Assembly (NCBI GenBank): GCA_934796775.1
Contig: CAKVPH010000004.1
Coordinates: 1-64,000 of the forward strand
Origin: an uncultured Clostridia bacterium
GTDB lineage: Bacteria; Bacillota; Clostridia; Christensenellales; Borkfalkiaceae
DNA: 64,000 bases
Direction: 5' to 3'
Position numbers and translations under genes: made by a program. Shown here piece by piece: positions 1 through 8,608 of this stretch; position 1 is the stretch's first letter, and every line of letters begins with the position of its first letter. The notes under the pieces are model-generated. The model was not told where the DNA came from and did no database searches. It saw nothing but the letters and a program-made list of their open reading frames with translations.

Positions 1-21
1 TGTTTGTCCCTTTTTTGCCAT
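1..21 (-). CDS. Start of a probable IS3-type transposase OrfA (partial)
   Basis: Seven codons are visible (MAKKGQT) after an ATG at 21. GGAGG lies about 10 nt upstream (32-36 on the forward strand) inside the stem of the 25-75 hairpin. Small OrfA helix-turn-helix proteins of IS3 elements often start this way. The rest of the gene lies outside the window, so the identity is an inference from the start and the adjoining IS-like end. Confidence 0.4.
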
Positions 22-77
22 AAAAAATGCACCTCCAAAAGTTTTTCTTCTCTGTCCAACTTTTGGGGTGCATTTCA
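1..77 (-). mobile_element. IS3-family insertion sequence, terminal end (partial)
   Basis: Read leftward, the element would begin at about 77 with TGAAATGCACCCCAAAAG, a terminal sequence of the kind I associate with IS3 elements of Firmicutes. It continues into a strong ribosome binding site and a short open frame running off the window. A long imperfect inverted repeat (25-41 against 60-75) lies between the tip and the start codon and contains the ribosome binding site, so translation of the transposase could be held down by the hairpin. The family call rests on these ends and seven codons only. Confidence 0.5.
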
Positions 78-113
78 AAACTCTCTCGCCGATTTTTTTA
101 TTATCTTAAATAT

Positions 114-1307
114 TTACTTAACCTTAAATCTTGCTACTCTTACGGAATGACTCGTGCCGTAATAAAAGGGCTTTACGGTAAACTCATTTTTATTGACTGC
201 AATTTTTTCGCCGTTATCAAGCCATACCGCATTTTTAATATTTGCATTTATTTTTACGTTAAACACCACGCCCTGAAGCGCAACGTTAGGATCTGCCGCC
301 ATAGGAACGTTTTTTATTAAAGCGTAATAATATTTTCCGTCATATACTATATCCGCATTCTCGGCGGTAACAAAGCAGCTCTTTGCATTATAAATAAAAT
401 TCTTGTTTGCTTTTATCCATTTTGCAATTTCAAGGTACAAACATTTATCCATTACATTTATAGATCCGTCGCCTTTAAGCCCGGTGTTGAGCAAGAAATT
501 ACAGTCAAACTTTCTGCAATCGACAAGGTTTTCGATAAGCTCTTTTACCGACTTATAATTGCAATCGTCTTTAGCGTAACCCCAGTGGTCGTTTAACACC
601 TGACACATTTCGCCTGCTATAGGCTTTTCGGAACGGTCTACAAAAGTAGTTTTGCCGCGCTCGAAAGTTACGCTGTCAATCTCTCTATGCCCCGTTTTGC
701 CAAGTTCGCTAAGCCCTGTGTTGTTTATAATCATGGCTTCGGGCTGATATTTACGGATAGTGCCGTAAATCCTGTCTTCCTGCCAGTTTTCGTTGGGTTT
801 ATCCCACATACCGTCAAACCAAAAACCGCCCACCGAACCATAAGACGTACATAAAATTTCTATACTCTTATCCAGATAGTCGATATATGCGGGGAAATTA
901 TTTGCATAATCCTTATTATGCCAGTCTAAAAGCGTATGATAGAAAAACGGAACTATTCCGTTTTTATGGCATTCGTCGGCAAATTCTTTAATAAGATCGC
1001 GCTTACAAGCGGAATGCGGCGCATCGAAATCGGACAAGCCCTTGGTGTCGTAAAGGGAAAATCCGTCATGATGACGGGTTGTAAGCGTTATATATTTGCA
1101 ACCCGCTTTTTTTGCGGTTTTTACAAGCTCTTTTGCCCAAGTTTTTTTTACGTTGAATTTGTTTATATAATTATAATAAGCTTGCTTATCCGGATGCGGA
1201 TTAGAAGTTAAATACCACTCGCCCTGTTCAAACGCGCTGTAAAGCCCGAAATGCACGAACATGCCGTATCCTAAACGCGAAAATCTTTCAATATACTCAA
1301 ATGCCAT
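114..1307 (-). CDS. Alpha-L-fucosidase, GH29 family
   Basis: A 397-residue intracellular glycosidase without a signal peptide. It has the GH29 TIM-barrel landmarks: GMFVHFGLYS near residue 15, TTRHHDGF near residue 77, and GGFWFDGMWD near residue 161, where Asp165 is the expected nucleophile. It should release alpha-L-fucose from glycans or imported oligosaccharides. A ribosome binding site (AAGGTGA) precedes the start. It stands alone between an IS end and ispE; the absence of an export signal suggests it acts on imported oligosaccharides. The class is confident; the exact substrate linkage is not. Confidence 0.85.
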   Translation of the reverse strand: MAFEYIERFSRLGYGMFVHFGLYSAFEQGEWYLTSNPHPDKQAYYNYINKFNVKKTWAKELVKTAKKAGCKYITLTTRHHDGFSLYDTKGLSDFDAPHSACKRDLIKEFADECHKNGIVPFFYHTLLDWHNKDYANNFPAYIDYLDKSIEILCTSYGSVGGFWFDGMWDKPNENWQEDRIYGTIRKYQPEAMIINNTGLSELGKTGHREIDSVTFERGKTTFVDRSEKPIAGEMCQVLNDHWGYAKDDCNYKSVKELIENLVDCRKFDCNFLLNTGLKGDGSINVMDKCLYLEIAKWIKANKNFIYNAKSCFVTAENADIVYDGKYYYALIKNVPMAADPNVALQGVVFNVKINANIKNAVWLDNGEKIAVNKNEFTVKPFYYGTSHSVRVARFKVK

Positions 1308-1330
1308 AAAATCACCTTTATCCTGTAGCT

Positions 1331-1358
1331 AAAAAGCGCGATATACCCGCGCTTTTTT
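1331..1358. terminator. Bidirectional rho-independent terminator
   Basis: An AAAGCGCG/CGCGCTTT stem (1333-1340, 1348-1355) has A/T runs on both sides. It should end the leftward ispE transcript and separates it from the fucosidase gene. Confidence 0.65.
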
Positions 1359-1466
1359 AATTTTATAAAATAAATTAAGTTTAGTCAATCGTTTTTTACC
1401 GTAATTGAGAAAAGCGTTTGGGTAAAAGATTGACCCAAAACACAACCGCTCAAAAGCAGAAAAAAA

Positions 1467-2327
1467 TTATACGGACGAAAGCAAAAATACCTCGTATTCG
1501 GTTTGCTTTAATTTATCCGCCGCCCAACTGCAAAGTTCTTTAGTTTCAAACAATCCCACAACGCAAGCTCCGCTACCCGTCATAAAAGCGGCAAGCGGCG
1601 AAAGAGATAAAACGCTTTCGTACGCACTCTTTACGTTTTGCGAAAGTTTAGCCGCCGACGGATAGAGCGCGTTTTTACATTCTTTGCACCAGGAATAATT
1701 CTCGGCTTTCTTTAAGCCGTCTATCAAACTATCCACGTTTGAAACTTCACCGCTAAAATCGCACGAATCAAACGTTTTAAAACATTCTGCCGTATTTACG
1801 CCAACGTTTGGGTATACTGCAACAAAATTAAGTTTTGTTTTTACATCGAGTTTCTGTATTATCTCGCCCCTGCCCGAAATTCTTGCAAAACCGCCGTTTA
1901 GCAAATATGCCGTATCGCTCCCCAGCGTATTTGCCAAGTCGGATAAATCGTCCTGCACTTTGTATAACTTTTTCATTGCACGCAAAACGGCGGAAGCGTC
2001 TGCAGACGATCCGCCCATTCCGCCCGACAACGGAATCCGCTTTTGAATGCTTATATCCGCGCCGAATGTATTATATTTTTCCATAAAGCTTTTTGCCGCT
2101 TTGTATGCGTTGTCCTTTTCGGGAACGAATTCCGAAAGATATTCCGTCCGCCCGAAAGCACGCACCGTAATCAGTTTATCTTTACGCTTAGAAACGTGCA
2201 GCGTGTCATATAAATCCACGGTCGTCATAACGCCGTCAAGCAAATGATAGCCGTCTTTAATGCCGCAAACGTTGAGCGCAAGATTGATTTTAGCGTAAGC
2301 TTTTTCTTTAACCGTTGTAAAAATCAT
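1467..2327 (-). CDS. ispE: 4-diphosphocytidyl-2-C-methyl-D-erythritol kinase
   Basis: A GHMP-family kinase of 286 residues, the usual IspE length. It phosphorylates CDP-methylerythritol in the non-mevalonate isoprenoid pathway. The N-terminus has the AYAKINLALNV signature and residues 101-114 form the glycine-rich ATP loop (SGGMGGSSADASAV). A further GHMP-type motif (FMTGSGACVVGLF) lies near the C-terminus. It lies 60 bp downstream of the sipL-like gene on the same strand. No clear ribosome binding site precedes the ATG, so translation may depend on the upstream gene or the start may be slightly off. Confidence 0.93.
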   Translation of the reverse strand: MIFTTVKEKAYAKINLALNVCGIKDGYHLLDGVMTTVDLYDTLHVSKRKDKLITVRAFGRTEYLSEFVPEKDNAYKAAKSFMEKYNTFGADISIQKRIPLSGGMGGSSADASAVLRAMKKLYKVQDDLSDLANTLGSDTAYLLNGGFARISGRGEIIQKLDVKTKLNFVAVYPNVGVNTAECFKTFDSCDFSGEVSNVDSLIDGLKKAENYSWCKECKNALYPSAAKLSQNVKSAYESVLSLSPLAAFMTGSGACVVGLFETKELCSWAADKLKQTEYEVFLLSSV

Positions 2328-2387
2328 TTTTTAATTTATGCAATAATTAAGTTGTGTAACAATCGACAAAAACCGATTTTTTTAAGT

Positions 2388-3866
2388 TTATAAATCTATT
2401 TTCCTGTAAACCACGATGCCCGTGTGTTTTTCGGCAGGAAAAATGAGATCGGGATTTTGTACTTTTAAAGTATCTTCGTTCACTCCGGCTTTTTTGCATA
2501 CCGTCCAAAGCTCGTCGCCTTTTTCAACGAAAATAATCTTTACGGCACTGTCGTCGTCAACCTTTTTTGCACCTTCCTCTATTTCGGCAACCATTGAAAT
2601 ACGAGTTTTCTGCACGCAAACCGCACTGAAAACGATCTCGCCTTCCAAAACGTATTTATCGTCAAGCTTTTTAACAGTGACGTTGCGCTTTGTAGCTATC
2701 AACGAAAGAGGCGTTCCTTCGCACAAAAACGACGTTTGAAAGGTAAGTTCGCAAACGCCCTGAGCTTTTTCTCCGTCCTTTTCTCCCCCTAAAACGTCGG
2801 CATGCAAAATTCCGCCTATAACAAGATTTTCACCTTCTTTATTATAGCTTAAAGCATACACGCCGCCGCCTATAACCGACAGAACGTTTTTACCGTCTAA
2901 ATCGCAAGTGGCTTCGCCAAAACATTTGTAGCGCATCTCTTTTTCTTTTACGCCTGCAAAAAACTCGTACTCTTCACGCCTTAAACCAAGTTCGCAGTCG
3001 GTTGAAAACGCGTCGTCTATGCACGAAACGCTTTTATTTTCAAAAACTACGGCGCAAAACCGCAGCGAATATGATGCGTAAAGATTGTTTTTGCCGCTGC
3101 TTTGGTCGTTTTCCATTCTGTACGCCAAAGAAACCACTTCGCAATATACGTTTGCAGTCATTTCGGGCAGACAATTATTACATTCTATTTCGTAACGGAA
3201 CGGACAGATAAGCGTTTCTTTAAACGTTTCGCCGCGCTCGGTTATAAACAAAAATTCGGCATACACTTCGCCGTCTGCTATAACTTCGTTTATCCCGCAC
3301 TGAACGCCGCTTATTCGCGCGCTTTCTTCATGGGATAACATTTTGTATGCCAAAAGGCTTATTTCTTTTTCCTGTTCAAAGTCGTTTTCGCCTTTGCAAA
3401 AAGCAAAGAACGACAGAGCGTTCTGCTCCTTTCTTTTTACTATCGCGCCGTCGCAATCTGCAGTATATTCTAACGGCGATAAAACGAAAAAGTCCATCTC
3501 GGAGTCGATTATCGCACTAATCGCGTATGAATCGTCCTGACGTTCTACCTTTACGTTCTGCGCAATATGAGTCGAGTGCAACAAGCAGTTTTCGGTTATT
3601 TTTTCGCACTCGAACAAAACGTCGAAGTCCACAGTGTTTTCACACGAAACGGTCGCGCCGTCGCTTAAACATATGGCGTTTAAATTTGCGCGCGCTTTAA
3701 GCGTACACGTTTTATCCCCGTATAAAACGTCCGCCGTGTATACGGTGACGGTCGCGCTCTGAATTTCTTCTATTTCAAACGGCGCAACAAAATTGCAAGT
3801 TATCGGCTTTGACGAACTTATTTTCATATATCCGATATTATTTACGGATGCTTTTCTGATTTCCAT
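2388..3866 (-). CDS. sipL: SipL-like spore coat protein: SPOCS (DUF3794) domains plus C-terminal LysM
   Basis: About 492 residues. The last 45 or so (from VKIIFVEKGDELWTVCKKAG) form a LysM domain; the preceding part has the repetitive beta-rich pattern of SPOCS/DUF3794 domains. In Clostridioides difficile SipL has this architecture and tethers the coat morphogen SpoIVA to the forespore. An ATG 33 nt further upstream gives a longer frame. The chosen ATG at 3866 has GGGAGG six nt upstream, while the longer version would place that site inside the coding sequence. ispE follows. Confidence 0.75.
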   Translation of the reverse strand: MEIRKASVNNIGYMKISSSKPITCNFVAPFEIEEIQSATVTVYTADVLYGDKTCTLKARANLNAICLSDGATVSCENTVDFDVLFECEKITENCLLHSTHIAQNVKVERQDDSYAISAIIDSEMDFFVLSPLEYTADCDGAIVKRKEQNALSFFAFCKGENDFEQEKEISLLAYKMLSHEESARISGVQCGINEVIADGEVYAEFLFITERGETFKETLICPFRYEIECNNCLPEMTANVYCEVVSLAYRMENDQSSGKNNLYASYSLRFCAVVFENKSVSCIDDAFSTDCELGLRREEYEFFAGVKEKEMRYKCFGEATCDLDGKNVLSVIGGGVYALSYNKEGENLVIGGILHADVLGGEKDGEKAQGVCELTFQTSFLCEGTPLSLIATKRNVTVKKLDDKYVLEGEIVFSAVCVQKTRISMVAEIEEGAKKVDDDSAVKIIFVEKGDELWTVCKKAGVNEDTLKVQNPDLIFPAEKHTGIVVYRKIDL

Positions 3867-3957
3867 TTCTAATCCTCCCGCTTGATAGATTATATTCAAA
3901 AAACAAAACAGGTATGATTAAAACAAAAAATTTTTTAAGTTTTTAATATCGGGTATA

Positions 3958-3992
3958 CAAAAAGGTTGTTGCAAAACGATTTTGCAACAACC
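3958..3992 (-). terminator. Rho-independent terminator of the ferredoxin gene
   Basis: A 13-bp perfect stem (GGTTGTTGCAAAA and its complement, 3964-3992) is followed leftward by five T. It lies just beyond the ferredoxin stop codon. Confidence 0.85.
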
Positions 3993-4015
3993 CCTTCAGT
4001 AAAATAACATGCAAA

Positions 4016-4186
4016 TTATTCTTCGTCGATAGCGTTTACAGGGCAATTAGCCGCGCAATTACCGCAAGAAATGCAGGTATCCGCATCGATATTGTATTGA
4101 GTGTCGCCTTCGGAAATAGCGTTTACGGGGCAGTTAGCCGCGCAAGTTCCGCAGGAAATGCAAGTATCGTTGATTTTGAATGCCAT
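4016..4186 (-). CDS. 2[4Fe-4S] clostridial-type ferredoxin
   Basis: A 56-residue electron carrier with two CxxCxxCxxxCP clusters (CISCGTCAANCP and CISCGNCAANCP), each ligating one 4Fe-4S centre. Such proteins serve pyruvate:ferredoxin oxidoreductases, hydrogenases and similar anaerobic enzymes. A strong GGAGG lies nine nt before the ATG, a TATAAT-like box lies at 4218-4223, and a terminator follows, so it is a single-gene unit. The two halves are nearly identical in sequence, the usual internal duplication of this family. Confidence 0.95.
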   Translation of the reverse strand: MAFKINDTCISCGTCAANCPVNAISEGDTQYNIDADTCISCGNCAANCPVNAIDEE

Positions 4187-4278
4187 GGTACAGTACCTCC
4201 GATTGTTTCTGTTTTTTATTATATCATATTTTTTTTTATTTGTATATGATTTTTTAAAAATTTTTTTTAAATATTTAC

Positions 4279-4299
4279 AAAAAATCTCTTGATTTTTCT
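4279..4299 (-). terminator. Weak hairpin, possible original cls terminator
   Basis: An AAAATC/GATTTT stem with loop AAGA followed leftward by a T run. It lies just beyond the duplicated cls end at 4308-4340, as expected for the terminator cls had before the DUF1016 gene was inserted. The stem is short and AT-rich. Confidence 0.35.
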
Positions 4300-4307
4300 G
4301 TTATACG

Positions 4308-4340
4308 CACAAAAAGCTTTTACAGCATGGGCGCAATTAC
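4308..4340. repeat. 33-bp direct repeat, outer copy (duplicated 3' end of cls)
   Basis: Matches 5503-5535 at 32 of 33 positions; the single difference is C here and A there. Read leftward, both copies encode the cls C-terminus VIAPML plus stop, and the difference is synonymous. Together the copies bracket the DUF1016 gene. Confidence 0.9.
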
Positions 4341-4388
4341 TATAGTACACAAAATTATACCATATTTATACAAAAGAGTTTTCAATAA

Positions 4389-5372
4389 TTATTTTAAATA
4401 TTTATTCAACTCTTCTTCTGTCGGCAAATAATTTCTTATTTCGTAAGAAGCAACACCGATCGGAGCCGTTGTAGATTTCAATGCCCATTCAACGGAATAT
4501 TTATCTTTCCCTTTACAAAGTAGTAATCCGATAGTCGGATTATCCGCTTCTTTTTTAAGAATTTCATCAACCGCAGTAATATAAAACTGCAACTGTCCTA
4601 TAAAGTCAGGCTTAAAATCCACATTTTTTAACTCAACAACTACATAACACCTGAGTTCTAAGTGATAAAACAGTAAATCAATAATATAGTCGTTATTCGG
4701 CGTAGAAATTCTATATTGATTTCCCACAAAAGAAAATCCCTTCCCGAGTTCGAGCAAAACAGTTTTTATCTGTTCGAGCATAGCAGTTTCTATATCTTTT
4801 TCGACAATTTTTTCTTTTAAACCGACAAGTTCAAAGATATACGGATCTTTTATAATATCTCTCGACAATTCACTTTGCGGTGCCGGCAATTTATTTTCAA
4901 AATTTGTTAATTTTTTGGACAAATCTGCCTGACGCTCATATAATTTTAATTCAATCTGATGTTCAAGAACAATTTTACTCCAACCGTTTTCAATACACTT
5001 TTGAGCATACCAGATACGTTCATCAAAATTCTTTATTTTTTCTATCAATATAAAATTATGCGTCCATGGCAATTTTGCCACTGACGGTGGCAAAATTGAT
5101 AAGTCCTTGTATGTGTCATAAAATTTACGCATTCTAGCAAGATTCCGAGGAGAATAACCGTCGTTTTCGGGAAATTCCATCTTCAAACTTTTAGAAAGCT
5201 CATTGATGAAATTATTCCCGTATTTAACATTTTCGGCAATTATTTTTCCTATTCTGAAATACATAGAAAGTAATTCTCTATTTGCATCAGACAGAACTTT
5301 CCCCCTCGTCTGAAAAATATCCGACTTAATTTGTTCAAAGACAGAAATTATATTTTTATCTATAGTTGCCAT
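4389..5372 (-). CDS. DUF1016 / PDDEXK nuclease-domain protein (YhcG family)
   Basis: About 327 residues. The N-terminal half matches the DUF1016 N-terminal domain (a YFRIGKIIAE region, then YSPRNLARMRKFYD). The C-terminal half has the PDDEXK nuclease core with YIIDLLFYHLELRCYVVVEL: Asp in YIID and Glu/Lys in VELKN. The family is found near restriction systems and mobile DNA; its substrate is not settled. The ATG at 5372 is preferred over one five codons upstream because GGAG sits about nine nt before it. It is markedly AT-rich and lies between 33-bp direct repeats, which points to recent acquisition. Confidence 0.85.
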   Translation of the reverse strand: MATIDKNIISVFEQIKSDIFQTRGKVLSDANRELLSMYFRIGKIIAENVKYGNNFINELSKSLKMEFPENDGYSPRNLARMRKFYDTYKDLSILPPSVAKLPWTHNFILIEKIKNFDERIWYAQKCIENGWSKIVLEHQIELKLYERQADLSKKLTNFENKLPAPQSELSRDIIKDPYIFELVGLKEKIVEKDIETAMLEQIKTVLLELGKGFSFVGNQYRISTPNNDYIIDLLFYHLELRCYVVVELKNVDFKPDFIGQLQFYITAVDEILKKEADNPTIGLLLCKGKDKYSVEWALKSTTAPIGVASYEIRNYLPTEEELNKYLK

Positions 5373-5502
5373 GTTTTTTGTCTCCATTTTTAAATTACAT
5401 TCCCCTCTTGCATCAAATTAAAAAAATATAATTTAAATGCAAAAACTTGCTTTTTAACTATCCTTATTTTTTAAACTATAATAACCTTTGAAAGCCTGCT
5501 AT

Positions 5503-5535
5503 CACAAAAAGCTTTTACAGCATGGGAGCAATTAC
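5503..5535. repeat. 33-bp direct repeat, inner copy (present 3' end of cls)
   Basis: Matches 4308-4340 with one mismatch. It includes the cls stop codon (5515-5517) and its last codons. The two copies start 1195 bp apart. Confidence 0.9.
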
Positions 5536-7113
5536 GCCTATTACGTTTTTTACAAGCTTTTCGGCTAAAGTAAGTCTTGCGCTTTCAGGCGTTTGCAAAA
5601 TCCCGTTGCTTTCAACCGTGTTAAGATAATCTTTTTTAATTTTTAAAAGCGACGAGGTTTTAACTAAAAACGCTCCGCATTCGTAATGATGCACAAAGCT
5701 TCGGTAATCAAAATTCACCGTGCCTATTACGCCCAGACTATCGTCCGCGAGTATTATTTTGGAATGAATGAACCCTGGCCCGTATTCGTAAACTTTAACG
5801 CCCGCGTCTATAAGCTTTTTGTAAACAGAACGCGTCATTATAAACACGCTTTTTTTATCGGGAACGTGCGGAGTCATAACAATAACGTCTACGCCGCGCT
5901 TTGCGGCAACGCACAACGCTTCTTCCGCTTCATACCCCATTATAAGATACGGAGTTGCTATATACAGATATTTTTTTGCGGCGTTTATTATGCCGAGATA
6001 CAGATTTTTGCCTGTATAGTCGTTATCCATAGGTCTTGGTCCGTCGCCGTAAGGCTGTACAAACCCATCGCATTTTTCAGTTTTATGCCGCGCAAGAAAC
6101 AACGCGGGATCTATAGGCTCCCTTGCAAATATGTTGTAAAGCTGAGTAAACATAAACACAAAACTGTCCACCGCCTCGCCGGTAAGCTTAATCGCGCTGT
6201 CTTTCCACTTGCCGTAAAGCGAAATCTCGTTTATATACTCGTCGGCAATGTTTACGCCGCCCGTATAGGCTATTTTGCCGTCTATTACAGTAATTTTACG
6301 GTGATCACGGTTATTGTGTACGGTAGTTGCAATAGGCGTTATCGGATTGAATTTATACGCCGAAAACCCTTCCGCCCTTAACCGGGTATCAAAATCGGTC
6401 GGCGTTTTTTTCATGCTGCCTATATCGTCGTATAAAACGTAAACCTTTACGCCTTCAATTATTTTTTGCTTTAATATATCGTATATCTCGCCCCACATTT
6501 TACCGGGAGTAATTATAAAATACTCCATAAAAACGTAATTTTTAGCCGTTTTAAGGTCGTTTTTAAGGCTATCGAAAAAAGCTTCTCCGCTCGGAAAATA
6601 TTCGCTTGAGGTGTTTTCGTACGGCGGCATTTTCGTCGTCGCCGACAGATAATTTGCAAGCGACGCTCCGTCCGGGCAAGCTTCGACCATCTTTTCGTGC
6701 AGTCCGTCCTGCTCTACAAGATATCCAGCCGCCTCTTTATTCACCTGATTAAAACGCTTTCTCACCCGCCTTGACTGCTGCGGATTGCCGAATATAAGAT
6801 ATATTATCACCCCCGGTACGGGTAAAATACTCAATAGAATACCCCAGGGCAGTTTGTATGCCGCAGGTTCGTCCTTGTTTATTACGTTAAAAACAACCGC
6901 AATACCTAAAGCAACAACTAAAAAGCTGACAAAATAAAACCATTCGTCAAGCAAGAATACCAGATTTACAGCAACTACAAGTTCGAGTAAAATCAAAAGC
7001 GCGCATATAAACATGCGCATAGGAAAATGCGCCGCAGCCTTTCTGAATTTTTTTGAACCGCCTTTTTTGCGGTTGTTTGTACCGTTTTTTTTATTTTGCT
7101 TTTTTTCCGACAT
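5515..7113 (-). CDS. cls: Cardiolipin synthase, phospholipase D superfamily
   Basis: A 532-residue membrane enzyme that condenses two phosphatidylglycerols into cardiolipin. A lysine-rich N-terminal tail (residues 1-30) precedes two or three membrane segments (about 33-55, 58-78, 90-110). Two HKD catalytic motifs follow: His271-Lys273-Asp278 in DHRKITVIDG, and HSKIILADD near residue 455. The gene starts 3 nt after the DUF2726 gene, so the two form an operon. Its extreme 3' end is the site where the DUF1016 cassette was inserted without loss of the reading frame. Confidence 0.92.
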   Translation of the reverse strand: MSEKKQNKKNGTNNRKKGGSKKFRKAAAHFPMRMFICALLILLELVVAVNLVFLLDEWFYFVSFLVVALGIAVVFNVINKDEPAAYKLPWGILLSILPVPGVIIYLIFGNPQQSRRVRKRFNQVNKEAAGYLVEQDGLHEKMVEACPDGASLANYLSATTKMPPYENTSSEYFPSGEAFFDSLKNDLKTAKNYVFMEYFIITPGKMWGEIYDILKQKIIEGVKVYVLYDDIGSMKKTPTDFDTRLRAEGFSAYKFNPITPIATTVHNNRDHRKITVIDGKIAYTGGVNIADEYINEISLYGKWKDSAIKLTGEAVDSFVFMFTQLYNIFAREPIDPALFLARHKTEKCDGFVQPYGDGPRPMDNDYTGKNLYLGIINAAKKYLYIATPYLIMGYEAEEALCVAAKRGVDVIVMTPHVPDKKSVFIMTRSVYKKLIDAGVKVYEYGPGFIHSKIILADDSLGVIGTVNFDYRSFVHHYECGAFLVKTSSLLKIKKDYLNTVESNGILQTPESARLTLAEKLVKNVIGVIAPML

Positions 7114-7116
7114 ATT

Positions 7117-7626
7117 TTATACTCTTATGTATTGTTTAATTGCTTTACGCATTTCTTTTATATCTGCTCCGTCTTTAACCCAAAAGGTAATAAGCGGAAT
7201 CTTGGCCTGTTTGCAAATTTTTGCAACTTTTTTATCGCGCTCTGCCCGATCGGAACGAAGATGCGAGTTATCGTTTATTTCTATAAGCACGAGCGGCTTA
7301 TAATTAAAATCGAATATTCCGAAATCAACGTTTCTGAATAGTTCGGTTCTGCCGCCCGCACCGTTCTCCTTATCTATAACGGCGGCAAGATTTATCTGCG
7401 GAAAAACAAGATATTCGTCACCCGCGACAGAGCAAAGCAAATCGTAATATTCTATTTCCGTAGCCGTTAGCAGGGCGTCTTTTGCAACGTAATGCGGCTG
7501 ACTTTTTTTGTGTTTTATAAAAAGTACGACCGCTATTATTATGCCTATTATAAAAATTATTAAAAAATAAGGCAAATATTTTTCAAGCCATGCGTGATTT
7601 ATAGCGCATAAATCAGGTAAAAACAT
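7117..7626 (-). CDS. Membrane-anchored DUF2726 protein
   Basis: 169 residues. An N-terminal membrane segment (about YFLIIFIIGIIIAVVLFI) is followed by a DUF2726 domain with FDFNYKPLVLIEINDNSHL and a conserved basic stretch RAERDKKVAKICKQ. DUF2726 resembles nuclease-like folds, but a biochemical role has not been established. The start at 7626 is chosen over one eight codons upstream because GGAG lies about nine nt before it. It is cotranscribed with cls. Confidence 0.75.
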   Translation of the reverse strand: MFLPDLCAINHAWLEKYLPYFLIIFIIGIIIAVVLFIKHKKSQPHYVAKDALLTATEIEYYDLLCSVAGDEYLVFPQINLAAVIDKENGAGGRTELFRNVDFGIFDFNYKPLVLIEINDNSHLRSDRAERDKKVAKICKQAKIPLITFWVKDGADIKEMRKAIKQYIRV

Positions 7627-7858
7627 AATTTCTTCTCCTATAAATTGCATTTAGTCGCATTTTTTAATTCACCTTGCGACTACTAAATTATAAATCAACC
7701 GCCGTAAAAAATCAAGCCGTTTTATAATTTTTATATGAGCAGAAACGCTAAAGAAAAATATTTCGCACAGAAATTATAACAAAGAATTTGCTTTAACGTT
7801 CTAAACGCAAATTCGCACGCATAATGTAAAGCGAGATTAAATAAAAGAGGTGCAAAAA

Positions 7859-8608
7859 ATGAGCGACAGCGTTGAATATGCAAAAATGATCGGCGTTCCC
7901 ACTAACTCCTGCGAATACGTCTATACAAAAAGACGTAATTTTTTAAAAAAGTCAAACTTAATAAAAAAAATCAATTCGGATCTCGAAAACGATTCAAACC
8001 ATTTGAACGACAAGGCAAAATTCGCGGCAACAACAGATTTATCAGACGATAAAAACGAACTTATAGAAAAAGACGCAACAAGTTTGAAAAAAGAACGCAG
8101 ACTGGGCGCGATTATAACCGCTCAGATAGTTGCCGCGCTTTGCTTGGCTGTAGCAATTATTTTAACCAACATTTTTTGGGAAAACAGCGGTATGAATACG
8201 CTGTTTAAAAGCGTTTTCGGCGGCGAAAGCATAACCCGGCAGATTGCGGACGAACGAGTTTACAGCGATTTTTCGCTCAATCTTCCCGTTAAGGAAGAAG
8301 GCGTAACTTTAGTTAAAGGCGTTATAAACATCGACGGTAATTATGCCATCTACCCCGTTTGCGAAGGCACTGTAAAAAAAGTTGAAAAAGCGACCGACGG
8401 AACTTACACCGTAACTATAAAGCACAGCGACAGCTTTTCGAGCATTATAGAAGGCGCGGATCTCGTTTATTTTGCCACGGGCGAAAAGATAAATAAAAAC
8501 GTTCCCGTTTGCCACACTTCAAAAAAAGCCGCAGTTTATCTTTACGAAAACGGCAACCTGCTCACCGACTACGCCGCAGTGGAAAATACAATCGTATTTA
8601 ATAAATGA
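7859..8608 (+). CDS. spoIVFA: SpoIVFA-like regulator of the sigma-K processing protease
   Basis: 249 residues. A charged N-terminal region (about 1-80) precedes a membrane segment (ITAQIVAALCLAVAIILTN) and a C-terminal domain resembling a degenerate M23 peptidase fold. In sporulating Bacillota SpoIVFA holds the SpoIVFB protease in the outer forespore membrane until the forespore signals. The identity rests mainly on the 4-nt overlap (ATGA) with a clear spoIVFB gene and on the domain layout, since SpoIVFA diverges quickly. The ATG at 7859 has AGAGGTG at the correct distance; an in-frame GTG nine nt upstream is part of that site. Confidence 0.65.
   Translation: MSDSVEYAKMIGVPTNSCEYVYTKRRNFLKKSNLIKKINSDLENDSNHLNDKAKFAATTDLSDDKNELIEKDATSLKKERRLGAIITAQIVAALCLAVAIILTNIFWENSGMNTLFKSVFGGESITRQIADERVYSDFSLNLPVKEEGVTLVKGVINIDGNYAIYPVCEGTVKKVEKATDGTYTVTIKHSDSFSSIIEGADLVYFATGEKINKNVPVCHTSKKAAVYLYENGNLLTDYAAVENTIVFNK

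Noticed and set aside
5686..6381. 231-residue frame opposite cls
   Set aside because: Fully inside the well-supported cls gene on the other strand, with no recognisable domain.
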